The notes under the pieces: model-generated
The model's input: the letters and a program-made list of their open reading frames with translations, nothing else
Database searches by the model: none
Told to the model about the DNA's origin: nothing
Program-made: the position numbers and the translations under genes
Part shown: positions 55,656 through 64,000 of the stretch, one piece after another
How positions within the stretch are numbered: the stretch's first letter is position 1
Layout of the letters: each line of letters opens with the position of its first letter
Source: Croceicoccus sp. YJ47
Lineage (GTDB): Bacteria > Pseudomonadota > Alphaproteobacteria > Sphingomonadales > Sphingomonadaceae
Direction of reading: 5' to 3'
Length of the DNA: 64,000 bases
NCBI RefSeq assembly: GCF_016745095.1
Contig: NZ_CP067087.1
Span: 434,001 to 498,000, forward strand

Positions 55656-57434
55656 TCAGGCGCGTTTGAAACGCCGCTCGTCCATCTGTTCCACTTCGGC
55701 CTCGTCCATGAGCCGGGCGTCGGGAAAGGCGGAAAGCGCCGCCTTCACCAACGGCGCCTCGCGCACGATGCGGGCTTCGTCTTCGGCCTTTGCGCGGGCG
55801 ATCTCGGCCAGCGAGGGGCGTGTCGCCTCGCACTCCTCCGCGCGGTGCAGTTCCCATCGCTCCCCCGTGGCGCGGTAGAGGGCGTCGCGCAATTCGGGGG
55901 CGACGTCCTCGCCATAGCCGGGCACCGTGGCGTAGCGCAGCATCCCGTATTGCAATTCGGCCACCCGGATCCAGTCCCGCATGATCTGCCCCACGCGCAG
56001 CTGGCCGACATCCTCCACCTGTTCGATGAGATCGGTCCATTCCGGAGCGGGCCTCGTCGTCGCGGCGGTCGTGGCCGTGGGGGCGGCCTGCGCATCACCG
56101 CCGCCGCTAGCGGCAATCGCCGGTCGGGCGGCCATTTCGTCCAGCCTGCGCATCAGCATGCCGGGATCGGGCATGTCCGCGGCGTGCAGGATGCGGAGCA
56201 GGGCCATCTGCGCCGCGGCGAGCGGGTCGGGCGCGGTCCGCACCTCGTCATGTCCTTTAAGCAGCAATTGCCAGAGCCGGTGCAATTGCGCCGCGCCCAG
56301 CGTGCCCGCCCATTGCTCGATCGCCGCGCGCTCCTCTGCCAATGGCGCATCGGCGGCGCCGCGCGCGAGCTGCGCCAGCGTGATGCGGTGGACGAGCTCC
56401 ATCTGTCCGCGCAGCAGGGCCACCGGCTCCACGCCGAGTGCATATTGCCGGTCGACCAGATCGAGCAGCCCCGCCCCGTCGCCCGACAGCACGGCGGAGA
56501 GCAGGCGGCGCTGCACTCCCTTGTCGGCAAGGCCGAGCATGTCGCGCACCTGATCCGCGCTGACGCGGGTGGTTTCGCCCTCGCTCGCCATGTCGGCATG
56601 GGCGATCGCCTGGTCGAGGATCGAGAGCCCGTCGCGCACCGATCCTTCGGCGGCGGCAGCGATCATGGACAGCGCCTCGTCCTCCGCCTCGACCTGTTCC
56701 TGCGCGCAGACCCAGGCGAAATGTGCCTGCAACATGGGCGCGGTGATCCGGCGCAGATCGAACCGCTGCGTCCGGGACAGGACCGTCACCGGAAGCTTGT
56801 CCACCTCGGTCGTGGCGAACAGGAATTTCACATGCGCCGGCGGCTCCTCCAGCGTTTTCAGGAGCGCGTTGAACGCATTGCGCGAGAGCATGTGCACTTC
56901 GTCAATGATATAGATCTTGTAGCGCGCCGATACCGCGGAATAGCGTACCGCCTCGATAATCTCGCGCACGTCGTCGACGCCGGTATGGCTGGCGGCGTCC
57001 ATCTCGATCACGTCGATGTGGCGCCCCTCGGCAATGGCGACGCAAGGCTCGCACACGCCGCACGGGTCGATGGTCGGCCCGCCTTGCCCGTCGGGGCCAA
57101 TGCAGTTCAGCGCCTTGGCAATCAGCCGCGCGGTGCTCGTCTTGCCCACCCCGCGCACGCCGGTCATCAGGAATGCATGCGCCAACCGGTCGCGCCGGAT
57201 CGCATTGGCCAGCGTCTGCACCATGGCGTCCTGCCCGATGAGCTGTCCGAAGGTCTGCGGCCGGTACTTGCGCGCCAATACGCGATAGGGTTGCGCCGGG
57301 TCGGGCACGGTCGCGGGCGACGTTGCCGGTTCGCCTAGCCCGAGCCCGAGGGCATCGTCCGCCATGTCGGGTTCGCGCGGGGGCGGCGCCGGGGCAGGAT
57401 CGCCGGCGCCAAAGATATCGGGTGAATCGGCCAT
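55656..57434 (-). CDS. dnaX: DNA polymerase III tau/gamma subunit DnaX
   Basis: Clamp-loader ATPase, 592 residues. It has RVLARKYRPQTFGQLIGQDAM, Walker A LMTGVRGVGKTSTARLIAKA, zinc cysteines CGVCEPC after the first cysteine of LNCIGPDG, Walker B KIYIIDEVHMLSRNAFNALLKTLEEPP and SRTQRF. The carboxyl region after about residue 380 is the tau-specific part. ATG 57434 gives MADSPDIFGAGDP with an acidic start; the open frame to 57683 overlaps the SRP RNA and is rejected. Confidence 0.96.
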   Translation of the reverse strand: MADSPDIFGAGDPAPAPPPREPDMADDALGLGLGEPATSPATVPDPAQPYRVLARKYRPQTFGQLIGQDAMVQTLANAIRRDRLAHAFLMTGVRGVGKTSTARLIAKALNCIGPDGQGGPTIDPCGVCEPCVAIAEGRHIDVIEMDAASHTGVDDVREIIEAVRYSAVSARYKIYIIDEVHMLSRNAFNALLKTLEEPPAHVKFLFATTEVDKLPVTVLSRTQRFDLRRITAPMLQAHFAWVCAQEQVEAEDEALSMIAAAAEGSVRDGLSILDQAIAHADMASEGETTRVSADQVRDMLGLADKGVQRRLLSAVLSGDGAGLLDLVDRQYALGVEPVALLRGQMELVHRITLAQLARGAADAPLAEERAAIEQWAGTLGAAQLHRLWQLLLKGHDEVRTAPDPLAAAQMALLRILHAADMPDPGMLMRRLDEMAARPAIAASGGGDAQAAPTATTAATTRPAPEWTDLIEQVEDVGQLRVGQIMRDWIRVAELQYGMLRYATVPGYGEDVAPELRDALYRATGERWELHRAEECEATRPSLAEIARAKAEDEARIVREAPLVKAALSAFPDARLMDEAEVEQMDERRFKRA

Positions 57435-57556
57435 GGCCCGCAATGTAGTGCGATCACCCCCCAATGTCGAAGGGCGCGGATGTGCAAATTGCGGATAGCT
57501 CGATGGTTCCGGGCAGCCACCCGGACCGATCGCGGCAGATATGGGGTGATGAAGGA

Positions 57557-57643
57557 GCCGGGCGACCCGCAGCAATCCGTTGTGGCTGCTTCCTTCCGGA
57601 CCTGACCAGGTTGGCGAACGCGAACGTCCACCCGACTCCCGGC
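57557..57643 (-). ncRNA. ffs: Signal recognition particle RNA (small bacterial type)
   Basis: Read on the minus strand, the conserved SRP Alu-less domain is clear: ACCTGGTCAGGTCCGGAAGG followed by AAGCAGCCACAACGG. The ends pair through GCCGGG and CCCGGC. It forms the ribonucleoprotein with Ffh. Its place just upstream of dnaX is common in alphaproteobacteria. Confidence 0.95.
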
Positions 57644-57733
57644 CCGCGATATGCCGATCCGCGCAATAAATGGCAAGGGTCAATCCGACATGCTATCGCC
57701 GCTGCCATGATACGGACGGGAATCGACACCACC

Positions 57734-58195
57734 ATGACGAGCAGAAGCTTGCGCACCGCGGCCACCGCCATCCTGCTGACCGGGACGATGCCGGGCATGA
57801 CGCCTTCGGCCATGGCGCAAACACCCGATTTCGGGGACGACAGCAGCGAATGGGCGCGCGATGGCGAATGCGACGACATGCGTTTCATCGGCGCCGGCAT
57901 GGCGGCCGTCCTCAATGACGAGGATCGCGGCCACGACGCAACCGATTGCCGCGTCGCGTTCGAGCAGACGCGCGTGACCATGCGCAGCGAGGAATTGCAG
58001 CAGCGCGTCGTCGATGCACGGCGAATCGCGTGGGGCGACGACGAAGGGGCGTTCGCCAATGACGGCGAATGCGACGACATGCGTTTCGAAGGCGAAGCGA
58101 TGACGACGACCGTATTGCGCGTCGAGGATGTGCAGCACGATGCCGGCGATTGCCGCACCGCGTATCAGGACGGGCGCATCACGCTCAAGCAATAA
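57734..58195 (+). CDS. Exported protein with two GECDD repeats
   Basis: A 153-residue protein with a Sec-type signal (TAATAILLTGTMPGMTPSAMA, likely cleaved after AMA). Residues about 32-81 and 101-149 are two copies of one unit: W/F-A-x-DGECDDMRF, an acidic VLxxED, HDAxDCRxA and an end near VTM or ITL. Each copy has two cysteines (46 and 72; 112 and 140) that could form disulfides, and many acids. The DGECDD(P/M)RF pattern recurs in proteins of alphaproteobacteria, but I know of no function. An upstream ATG at 57707 is in frame. Confidence 0.7.
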   Translation: MTSRSLRTAATAILLTGTMPGMTPSAMAQTPDFGDDSSEWARDGECDDMRFIGAGMAAVLNDEDRGHDATDCRVAFEQTRVTMRSEELQQRVVDARRIAWGDDEGAFANDGECDDMRFEGEAMTTTVLRVEDVQHDAGDCRTAYQDGRITLKQ

Positions 58196-58225
58196 GGCCG
58201 GCGGGGCGCGAACCCGGCGGACCGG

Positions 58226-58504
58226 TCAGCGAAAATTATCGGCGTAGGCCTGCAGCTTGAGCCGGCGCGGCGGGGTCGGCACGATATGCACCGCGATCCC
58301 GTATTTGTCGGCATAAGCCTTCGCCGCGTCGCAGTCGGGAAACTGCAACTGCACCTGTGCCTGCGTATCGCCGGACCCGGCCCAGCCCATCAGCGGGTCG
58401 GGCTTCTTCGCCTCCGACGCTTCGAATTCGAGGATCCAGTCGCTGGAACGCGCACGCCCCGACTGCATGGCGTTTTTCGGACGCTGATAGATTCGTGCTG
58501 CCAT
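58226..58504 (-). CDS. NDUFS4-type NADH dehydrogenase accessory subunit (ETC complex I subunit)
   Basis: A 92-residue protein of the ETC complex I subunit family, the bacterial relative of mitochondrial NDUFS4. It has ARIYQRPKNAMQSGRARSSD, WILEFEASEAKKPDPLMGW, GDTQAQVQLQFPDCDAAKAY and HIVPTPPRRLKLQAYADNF. It associates with complex I in alphaproteobacteria, which supports the taxonomic assignment. The nuo operon is not in the window. Confidence 0.92.
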   Translation of the reverse strand: MAARIYQRPKNAMQSGRARSSDWILEFEASEAKKPDPLMGWAGSGDTQAQVQLQFPDCDAAKAYADKYGIAVHIVPTPPRRLKLQAYADNFR

Positions 58505-58538
58505 AATGCCCTTGCGATGCCCCGTGCCGACGCCGAAA

Positions 58539-61010
58539 TCAAGCGCGGGATCGGCCCCGCCCTTCAAAAGCATTGCGGGTTTTCAGGCTGGCCTCCTCCT
58601 CCCACGGCCGTTCGGGCCAGCGGTGGCGGGGATAGCGCCCCTTCATCTCGCGCCGCACATCGGCCCAGCTCCCGCGCCAGAATGCGGGAAGGTCACGCGT
58701 CGCCTGGATCGGACGGCCCGCGGGCGAGGTCAGTTGCAGGAGCAGCGCACGCGGCGGGCTGCCGAATTCGGGATGACGGTCCAGTCCGAACAAAGCCTGC
58801 ACCCGCAATTCGACCTGCGGGCCGCCTTCCGCTTCGTAATCGATGGCGTGGCTCGTCCCGGCGGGCGAGGTGAAGTTCGCCGGCGCCACCCGGTCGAGCG
58901 TCTGCTGCGCCGGCCAGTCGAGCCGCGCGCGCAGGGCATCGTGCAACCCACGCGGGTCGAGCGCGTCGAAACTGCGCTTGCCCGCAAGCAGCGGCGTGAG
59001 CCATGCGTCCGCCTCGGCGCGCAAAGTCTCGTCCGACAGCGTGTCGAGCCCTGCAAATCGCGCGCGCGCCAGCAAGCCATGCGCCGCGCGGCCCAATGGC
59101 AGCAATTGCAGCCCGTCCCGCGCCACGCGCGCCACCATCATGGCCGCGATCGCCTCCGCATCGGGCTCCGGGTCCGGCCCTTCGGCCAGCACGATCCGGC
59201 CCATCCGGCGTTGCAGCCGCGCCTCCGCCCGCCCCTCGTTCCAGCGCAGCGTGCGGCGCCGCTCGATCCGGTTCGCCAGCCAGCGCTCGACATCCTCCGC
59301 CTCGATCTCGGCCGCCGCCATGATGCGCGCCCCGCCCGCGTGCCCCTGCGCCGCGCCGACCGCCAGCCATTCCGCCCGCGCCAGCGTCGAAAGCGGGTCG
59401 AGCCGCAACCCTCGCCCGCCGGCGGTCAGCCAGTCCTCGCCATTCGTACCCCGCGCCCGCGCGACCCGGTCGGGAAAGGCATGGGCGAGCAGGATGCCCG
59501 GCGGCGGGACATCGCCCGTCTCCGCCCGGTCCGTCCCGGCAAGGCTTTCGGCCTTGCGCGCCCATCGGGCGGCGAGCTTGCGGCTGGCATCGGCACGCCC
59601 GCCCCGCGCGGCGTTCCACCGCGACAGCCGCGCGGCCAGATCCTCACCCCCGCCGCCGAGATTGCGTTCCTGCAACAAAAGCGCGATCCGCGCCGCCGTT
59701 TCCGCCACGCCGTGCCGCGCCCCGAACAGCACCATCGCCGCAAGCGCAGGCTCGATCCCCATCCGGTCGAGATCCGCACCCCGCGCCGTCAGCCGCCCCT
59801 CGGCATCCAGCGCACCCAGCGCCTCCAGCCTGTCCCGCGCGGCGCGCAGTGCAGCGGCGGGCGGCGGGTCGAGCCAGCGCAATTCGTCCGCCCCGCTCCC
59901 CCACCGCGTCAGCGACAGCAGCAGCGGCGCCAGATCCGCCGTCGCGATTTCGGGCGGATCATAGGGCTGAAACCCGCCTTCGGCCGCGGCCTCCCACATG
60001 CGATAGCAGGTGCCGGAGCGCTGTCGTGCGGCGCGGCCCGCCCGCTGCGCAATGGCGGCGCGGCTCGCGCGCACGGTGACGAGCCGGGTCAGCCCCGCCT
60101 CGACATCGAATTCCGGACGCCGCGACAGACCCGCATCGACAACCACCGAAACCCCGTCGAGCGTGAGCGAGGTTTCCGCGATTGCCGTGGCCAAGACGAT
60201 CCGCCGCCGCCCGCCATCGTCGCGGCGCAAGGCGCGGCGCTGCTCCGCCGGCTCCACCTGCCCGTGGAGCGGCAGGACGAGCGCGCCCGGCAGCGCCGCC
60301 GTCACCGTGTCCATCGCGCGCTCGATCTCTCGTACCCCCGGCAGGAATACGAGAAGATCGCGGTCCGCCTTCGTCTCGCTCCACGCCCGGCGCACGGCGC
60401 CCGCCACCTGGTCCTCCAGCCGCAATTCCGCCCGCGTACCGATATGCTCGATGGTGAGGGGGTGGATCTTGCCCTCGCTCTCGATCACCGGGGCGCCGCC
60501 CATCGTCTGCGCGAACCGCGCGCCGTCGATCGTCGCCGACATCACCAACAGACGCAGATCGGGCCGCAGCACCGCCTGCGTCTCCAGCGCAAGGGCGAGG
60601 CCGAGGTCGCTATCGAGATGGCGTTCGTGCGCCTCGTCGAACAGGACCGCGGACACGCCGGAGAGTTCGGGATCCGCGGCGATGCGATTGACGAAAATCG
60701 CCTCCGTCATCACCGTGATGCGGGTGAGAGCCGATGTCCGGCTGTCCATGCGGGAAAGATAGCCGACCGTCGCGCCGGCCCGTTCGCCCAGCGTTTCGGC
60801 CATGCGTTCGGCGGCGGCACGCGCGGCGACGCGGCGCGGGCTGAGCAAAAGGATTTCGCCGTCGCACCACGGCTCATGCAGCAGGGCCGGGGCAACCGCC
60901 GTCGTCTTGCCCGCGCCCGGCGGCGCGATCAGCACGGCGCCCGCCCCCTCGCGCAGCGCGGCGGCAAGGTCGGGCAGGACGGCATTTATGGGGAGCGGCG
61001 CGCTCTCCAT
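58539..61010 (-). CDS. hrpB: ATP-dependent helicase HrpB
   Basis: DEAH-box helicase of 823 residues: Walker A LIAPPGAGKTTAVAPALLHE, VAARAAAERMAETLGE, motif II VLFDEAHERHLDSDLGLAL, SATIDGARFA (motif III), LVFLPGVREIERAMD and QRAGRAARQRSGTCYRMWE (motif VI). The long carboxyl domain with PAGRPIQATRDLPAFWRGSW and VRREMKGRYPRHRWPE marks HrpB. Its RNA or DNA target is unknown; E. coli HrpB is dispensable. It ends 34 bp upstream of the complex I subunit gene. Confidence 0.95.
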   Translation of the reverse strand: MESAPLPINAVLPDLAAALREGAGAVLIAPPGAGKTTAVAPALLHEPWCDGEILLLSPRRVAARAAAERMAETLGERAGATVGYLSRMDSRTSALTRITVMTEAIFVNRIAADPELSGVSAVLFDEAHERHLDSDLGLALALETQAVLRPDLRLLVMSATIDGARFAQTMGGAPVIESEGKIHPLTIEHIGTRAELRLEDQVAGAVRRAWSETKADRDLLVFLPGVREIERAMDTVTAALPGALVLPLHGQVEPAEQRRALRRDDGGRRRIVLATAIAETSLTLDGVSVVVDAGLSRRPEFDVEAGLTRLVTVRASRAAIAQRAGRAARQRSGTCYRMWEAAAEGGFQPYDPPEIATADLAPLLLSLTRWGSGADELRWLDPPPAAALRAARDRLEALGALDAEGRLTARGADLDRMGIEPALAAMVLFGARHGVAETAARIALLLQERNLGGGGEDLAARLSRWNAARGGRADASRKLAARWARKAESLAGTDRAETGDVPPPGILLAHAFPDRVARARGTNGEDWLTAGGRGLRLDPLSTLARAEWLAVGAAQGHAGGARIMAAAEIEAEDVERWLANRIERRRTLRWNEGRAEARLQRRMGRIVLAEGPDPEPDAEAIAAMMVARVARDGLQLLPLGRAAHGLLARARFAGLDTLSDETLRAEADAWLTPLLAGKRSFDALDPRGLHDALRARLDWPAQQTLDRVAPANFTSPAGTSHAIDYEAEGGPQVELRVQALFGLDRHPEFGSPPRALLLQLTSPAGRPIQATRDLPAFWRGSWADVRREMKGRYPRHRWPERPWEEEASLKTRNAFEGRGRSRA

Positions 61011-61017
61011 CGCGGGG

Positions 61018-62028
61018 TCAATAGCGGCGGGCCACCGCGAATTGCACCGCCTCCATCATCGCGGCGCGCGCCTCGTTCGCGGGAAAGCCCGATATGGCAT
61101 CGATGGCGCGATTCGCGAAATGGCGTGCCCGTTCGCGCGTGTCCGTCACCGCATCATATTTCGCGATAAGCGCGATCGCATGGGCAAGATCCTCGTCCGA
61201 GTTCCGCTTGCCCCGGATCGCGTCCTGCCAGAAGGCGCGCTCCTTCGCATCGCCGCGCGCATAGGCGAGGATGACCGGGAGCGTCATCTTTCCATCGCGG
61301 AAATCGTCGCCCTTGTCCTTGCCGGATCTGCCGACTTCGGAATCGTAATCGATCGCATCGTCGGCCAATTGAAACGCAATGCCGAGATTGCGGCCATAAT
61401 CGTCGAGCGCTTCCTCCACCTTCGGATCGCGTTCGGCCACGACGGCGGCAATGCGGCAGGCGGCGGCGAACAGCGCGGCGGTCTTTGCGCCGACGATGTG
61501 GAGATAGCGTTCCTCGCCCGTTTCCACCTTGCGCTGCGCGGTGAGCTGATCGACCTCGCCCTCGGCGATGACCGCGCTCGCGCCCGACAGGATCTTCAGC
61601 ACCTTGAGGCTGCCGTCCTCGACCATCAATTCGAAGCTGCGCGAAAACAGGAAATCCCCGACCAGCACGGCGGCAGGGTTGCCGAACACGATATTGGCCG
61701 CGTCTTTGCCGCGGCGCATGTCCGATTTGTCGACGACATCATCGTGCAGCAGCGTCGCGGTGTGGATGAATTCCACCGCCGCGGCGAGCTTGTGATGGCG
61801 CACGCCTTCATATTCGAGGAGTGCCGCACTGGCGAGGGTCAGCATCGGGCGCATACGCTTGCCCCCACCCGCGATGAGGTGACCGGCCAAAGCGGGAATC
61901 AGCGGGATTTTCGACTGCATCCGGTCGAGGATGATGCGGTTCACCCCGCTCATCCCATCGGCGGTCAGCGCCAGAATCGGAGACAGCGACGGTTCGCCGG
62001 GGGTCAATTTGTGCACTGTTGCGCTCAC
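61018..62028 (-). CDS. ispB: Polyprenyl (octaprenyl/decaprenyl) diphosphate synthase (GTG start)
   Basis: Makes the ubiquinone side-chain precursor from farnesyl or geranylgeranyl diphosphate and IPP. The 336-residue protein has GGKRMRPMLTLASAALLEYE, the first Asp-rich motif LLHDDVVDKSDMRRGKDAAN and the second QLADDAIDYDSEVG, with GKDKGDDFRDGKMTLPVILA. The start is GTG 62028 (MSATVHKLTPGEP after initiation); the open frame beyond it to 62196 is antisense to the chorismate mutase start. Chain length is not settled by sequence; alphaproteobacteria usually make Q10. Confidence 0.93.
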   Translation of the reverse strand: MSATVHKLTPGEPSLSPILALTADGMSGVNRIILDRMQSKIPLIPALAGHLIAGGGKRMRPMLTLASAALLEYEGVRHHKLAAAVEFIHTATLLHDDVVDKSDMRRGKDAANIVFGNPAAVLVGDFLFSRSFELMVEDGSLKVLKILSGASAVIAEGEVDQLTAQRKVETGEERYLHIVGAKTAALFAAACRIAAVVAERDPKVEEALDDYGRNLGIAFQLADDAIDYDSEVGRSGKDKGDDFRDGKMTLPVILAYARGDAKERAFWQDAIRGKRNSDEDLAHAIALIAKYDAVTDTRERARHFANRAIDAISGFPANEARAAMMEAVQFAVARRY

Positions 62029-62174
62029 GCAGCGTCGTTTGGGGGCGATAGCGCGCCAAAGCAAGAGACAAGTTGGGGATATCCCGACGAATCGCGCCGG
62101 AACGGTGGCGCCCCGCGACCGGGCATCGCCGCAATGCGCTTGCCAGCGGGCAGGGGCTTGGTAAGACGCGAGCC

Positions 62175-62507
62175 ATGACCGGATCGAAACAGACATCGAA
62201 ACAGGCGCAGACCGAGGGCAGCCGCTCGCCGACGGACGTCTTGTCCGCCTACCGCCGCAGCATCGACAATATCGACGCAGCGCTCGTGCACATGCTGGCC
62301 GAACGGTTCCGCATCACGCAGGCCGTCGGCGAGTTCAAGGCGAAGGCCGAATTGCCCCCCGCCGACCCCGCGCGCGAGGAAAAGCAGATCGCCCGCCTGC
62401 GGGCGCTGGCCGAAGACGCCGATCTCGACCCGGAATTCAGCGAGAAATTCCTGCGCTTCATCATCGACGAGGTCATCCGCCATCATCAGCAGGCCCGCGG
62501 CGAATAA
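62175..62507 (+). CDS. Chorismate mutase (AroQ type)
   Basis: A 110-residue all-alpha chorismate mutase that converts chorismate to prephenate. It has VLSAYRRSIDNIDAALVHML, AERFRITQAVGEFKAKAELP, ADPAREEKQIARLRALAEDA and KFLRFIIDEVIRHHQQAR. The active-site Arg and Lys are in RRSIDNID and AVGEFKAK. Separate from any prephenate dehydratase. Divergent from ispB with about 150 bp between. Confidence 0.92.
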   Translation: MTGSKQTSKQAQTEGSRSPTDVLSAYRRSIDNIDAALVHMLAERFRITQAVGEFKAKAELPPADPAREEKQIARLRALAEDADLDPEFSEKFLRFIIDEVIRHHQQARGE

Positions 62508-62533
62508 TCGGCGCAAGCCTTCGTCCGTGCGCC

Positions 62534-63846
62534 TTATCCCGCGCGCGGCAGGGCCAGCCGGACCAGCAGCCCGCCCAGGTCCTCGCTTTCCTCGAGCGCG
62601 ACCTCACCGCCATAGATTTCGACCACGTCGCGCACGATCGCAAGGCCGAGACCCGTGCCCGGCTTGTTCGTGTCGAGCCGGGCGCCCCGGTCGAATATGC
62701 GGATACGCTCGGGATCGGGGATGCCCATGCCGTCATCCTCGATCCAGATTTCGCACAATTCGCCATCGGGCACCGCATCGACCGTGACGAACACGCTGCC
62801 CCCGCCGTATTTGGCGGCGTTCTCGACCAGATTGCCGAGCAATTCGTCGAGATCCTGCCGTTCCAGCGCGACCATGGCGGTATCGGCGCCATCGATGTCG
62901 AACCGCACGTCGGGGTAGAGCCGGCCGACCGCCCGCTCCACCGCGTCCGCCGCGCCGCGCACGTCGGCGCGCGCAAGCCCGCTGACCCTGCGGCCGGTAG
63001 GGCGCGGGCGCGGGCGAGATGGTGGTCGACCTGCCGGCGCATGATCGCGGCCTCGCGCTTGACCACCTCGTCGAGATCGGGCGCGCGGGCGGCGGCGGCA
63101 TTGTTCACGACCGTGAGAGGCGTTTTCAGCGCATGGGCGAGATTGCCGGCATGGGTGCGCGCCTCCTCGGCCTGCCGCTGCGAATGGGCGAGCAGGGCAT
63201 TCAATTCGTCCACCATCGGCTGCACCTCGAGCGGGAGCGGTTCCTCCACCCGCGGCACGCCGGTCACGCGGATGCGGTGGATGGCGCGCCGGATCCCGCG
63301 CAGGGGCGACAGGCCGAGCCATGTCTGCAACGCGGCCATCACGATCAGGCCAAAGCCCAGCACGACGAAGCTGTAGATGAGGATCGAGCGCACCCGCCCG
63401 ATCTGCGCATTCAGCTCGCCGCGCGATGCTGCCACGGTGAACCACCATGTCGTATCGCTTCCGGGAAGGATGATGGGCCGCTGTATCACGCGCAGCGGTT
63501 CATTTTCGAACGTGGCGGAATCGAAGATCACAGGGTCCATGCTGTCGGTCTCGCGCACCGGCAATTGCCTGTCCCACAAAGATCGCGACAGATAATCCTC
63601 GTGCCCCTCGCCCACGATCTGCCAGTAGAGGCCGCTCCCCGGCTCCAGGAAACGCTGATCCCCCAAAGGCCGCGAAAACCATACCGCATCGTCCGGCCCG
63701 ATTTCGGCCGACGCGACCATCGCGGTCAGGATATATTCGAGCTGCTCGTCGAAACTGCGCGTGACATAGGAATTGAGCGTCCGGTCGAGCGCCACCCCGC
63801 CCGCCAGCAACAGGATCGAGATCCACGCCAGCGCGATCAGCATCAT
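62534..63846 (-). pseudogene. Sensor histidine kinase, frame split by one missing base
   Basis: Membrane sensor kinase with a first membrane segment (LIALAWISILLLAGGVALD), a periplasmic sensor (to about residue 140), a second segment (ILIYSFVVLGFGLIVMAAL), HAMP, and the phosphoacceptor histidine in AHALKTPLTVVNNAAAAR. Just after MRRQVDHHLARARA, near 62998, the frame is lost. It continues one frame over with SGLARADVRGAADAVERAV, the N box NLVENAAKYGG and G boxes DDGMGIPDPE and GTGLGLAIVRDVVEIYG. One missing base restores it. The start is uncertain: ATG 63846, or upstream at CTG 63903 or TTG 63996. It pairs with the regulator at 63953. Confidence 0.85.
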
Positions 63847-63952
63847 GCGCCGCGACAGCGATCCCGTGTGCGCCCGCGGGAGGCGCGCACGCGTATCGGT
63901 CAGGGCCGTGGACGCATCGCCCGACGGCCCGTCGACGCGATCCTTCGCGCCC

Positions 63953-64000
63953 TTACCCGCGCGGAGCGTCGGCGGGATCGTCGAGACTGTAGCCAAGGCC
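63953..64000 (-). CDS. Response regulator, last 15 residues (cut by window edge)
   Basis: The minus strand at the window end reads GLGYSLDDPADAPRG and stop, the typical carboxyl end of an OmpR-type winged-helix regulator (RGxGYxL). It overlaps the open frame of the downstream kinase, as such pairs often do. Nothing more can be said from 48 bases. Confidence 0.65.
   Translation of the reverse strand, partial: GLGYSLDDPADAPRG

Overview
High-GC DNA from an alphaproteobacterium, most likely order Sphingomonadales and probably an Erythrobacteraceae-like genus. The signs are a crtY-crtI-crtB carotenoid cluster, the tolQRAB-pal and hisBH..AFE arrangements, the operon rpmF-plsX-fabH-ihfA-merR, an alphaproteobacterial SspB, a complex I accessory subunit of NDUFS4 type, and promoters matching the EcfG general stress sigma factor. 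The window is chromosomal and almost fully coding. I see no insertion sequence, prophage, CRISPR array or rRNA operon.

Layout. 0-10 kb: start of hemF, a PdeM-like phosphoesterase, infC with a probable ATA start codon, a Cys/Met PLP enzyme behind a structured leader, an ABC1 kinase, and the periplasmic aldehyde oxidoreductase paoABC. 10-15 kb: the Tol-Pal envelope system with ybgC. 15-20 kb: histidine genes (hisE, F, A, H, B), interrupted by a GH130-like protein and an SDR. 20-25.7 kb: sspB, gmk, an S8 autotransporter-type lipoprotein and dapD. 25.7-32.4 kb: a dense run of small stress-type genes (DUF2945, DUF3008, DUF3140, DUF1810, DUF72, DoxX, SWIB, YbhB, cold shock protein, fasciclin, HPF). 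Three of its transcription units carry a GGAAC-N17-CGTT promoter. 32.4-39 kb: thiC with a TPP riboswitch, divergent from crtYIB and a thermonuclease. 39-50.6 kb: a degenerate metzincin-like protein, a DinG/XPD-type helicase, sixA, the merR-ihfA-fabH-plsX-rpmF operon, an S24 repressor with divergent small genes, and cysS. 51-64 kb: tRNA-Tyr, rlmB, HU, lon, ybaB, dnaX, SRP RNA, a GECDD-repeat protein, an ETC complex I subunit, hrpB, ispB, chorismate mutase, and a two-component pair cut by the window edge.

Five otherwise intact genes (hisB, crtY, fabH, the S24 repressor and the sensor kinase) each carry a single-base indel that splits the reading frame. fabH is normally essential and hisB is needed for histidine prototrophy, so residual assembly error is the simplest explanation, but each is reported separately. 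The most original signals are the structured RNA leader before the methionine-type gene (about 1995-2096), the EcfG-promoter stress island, and the metzincin-like motif whose catalytic Glu is Gln.
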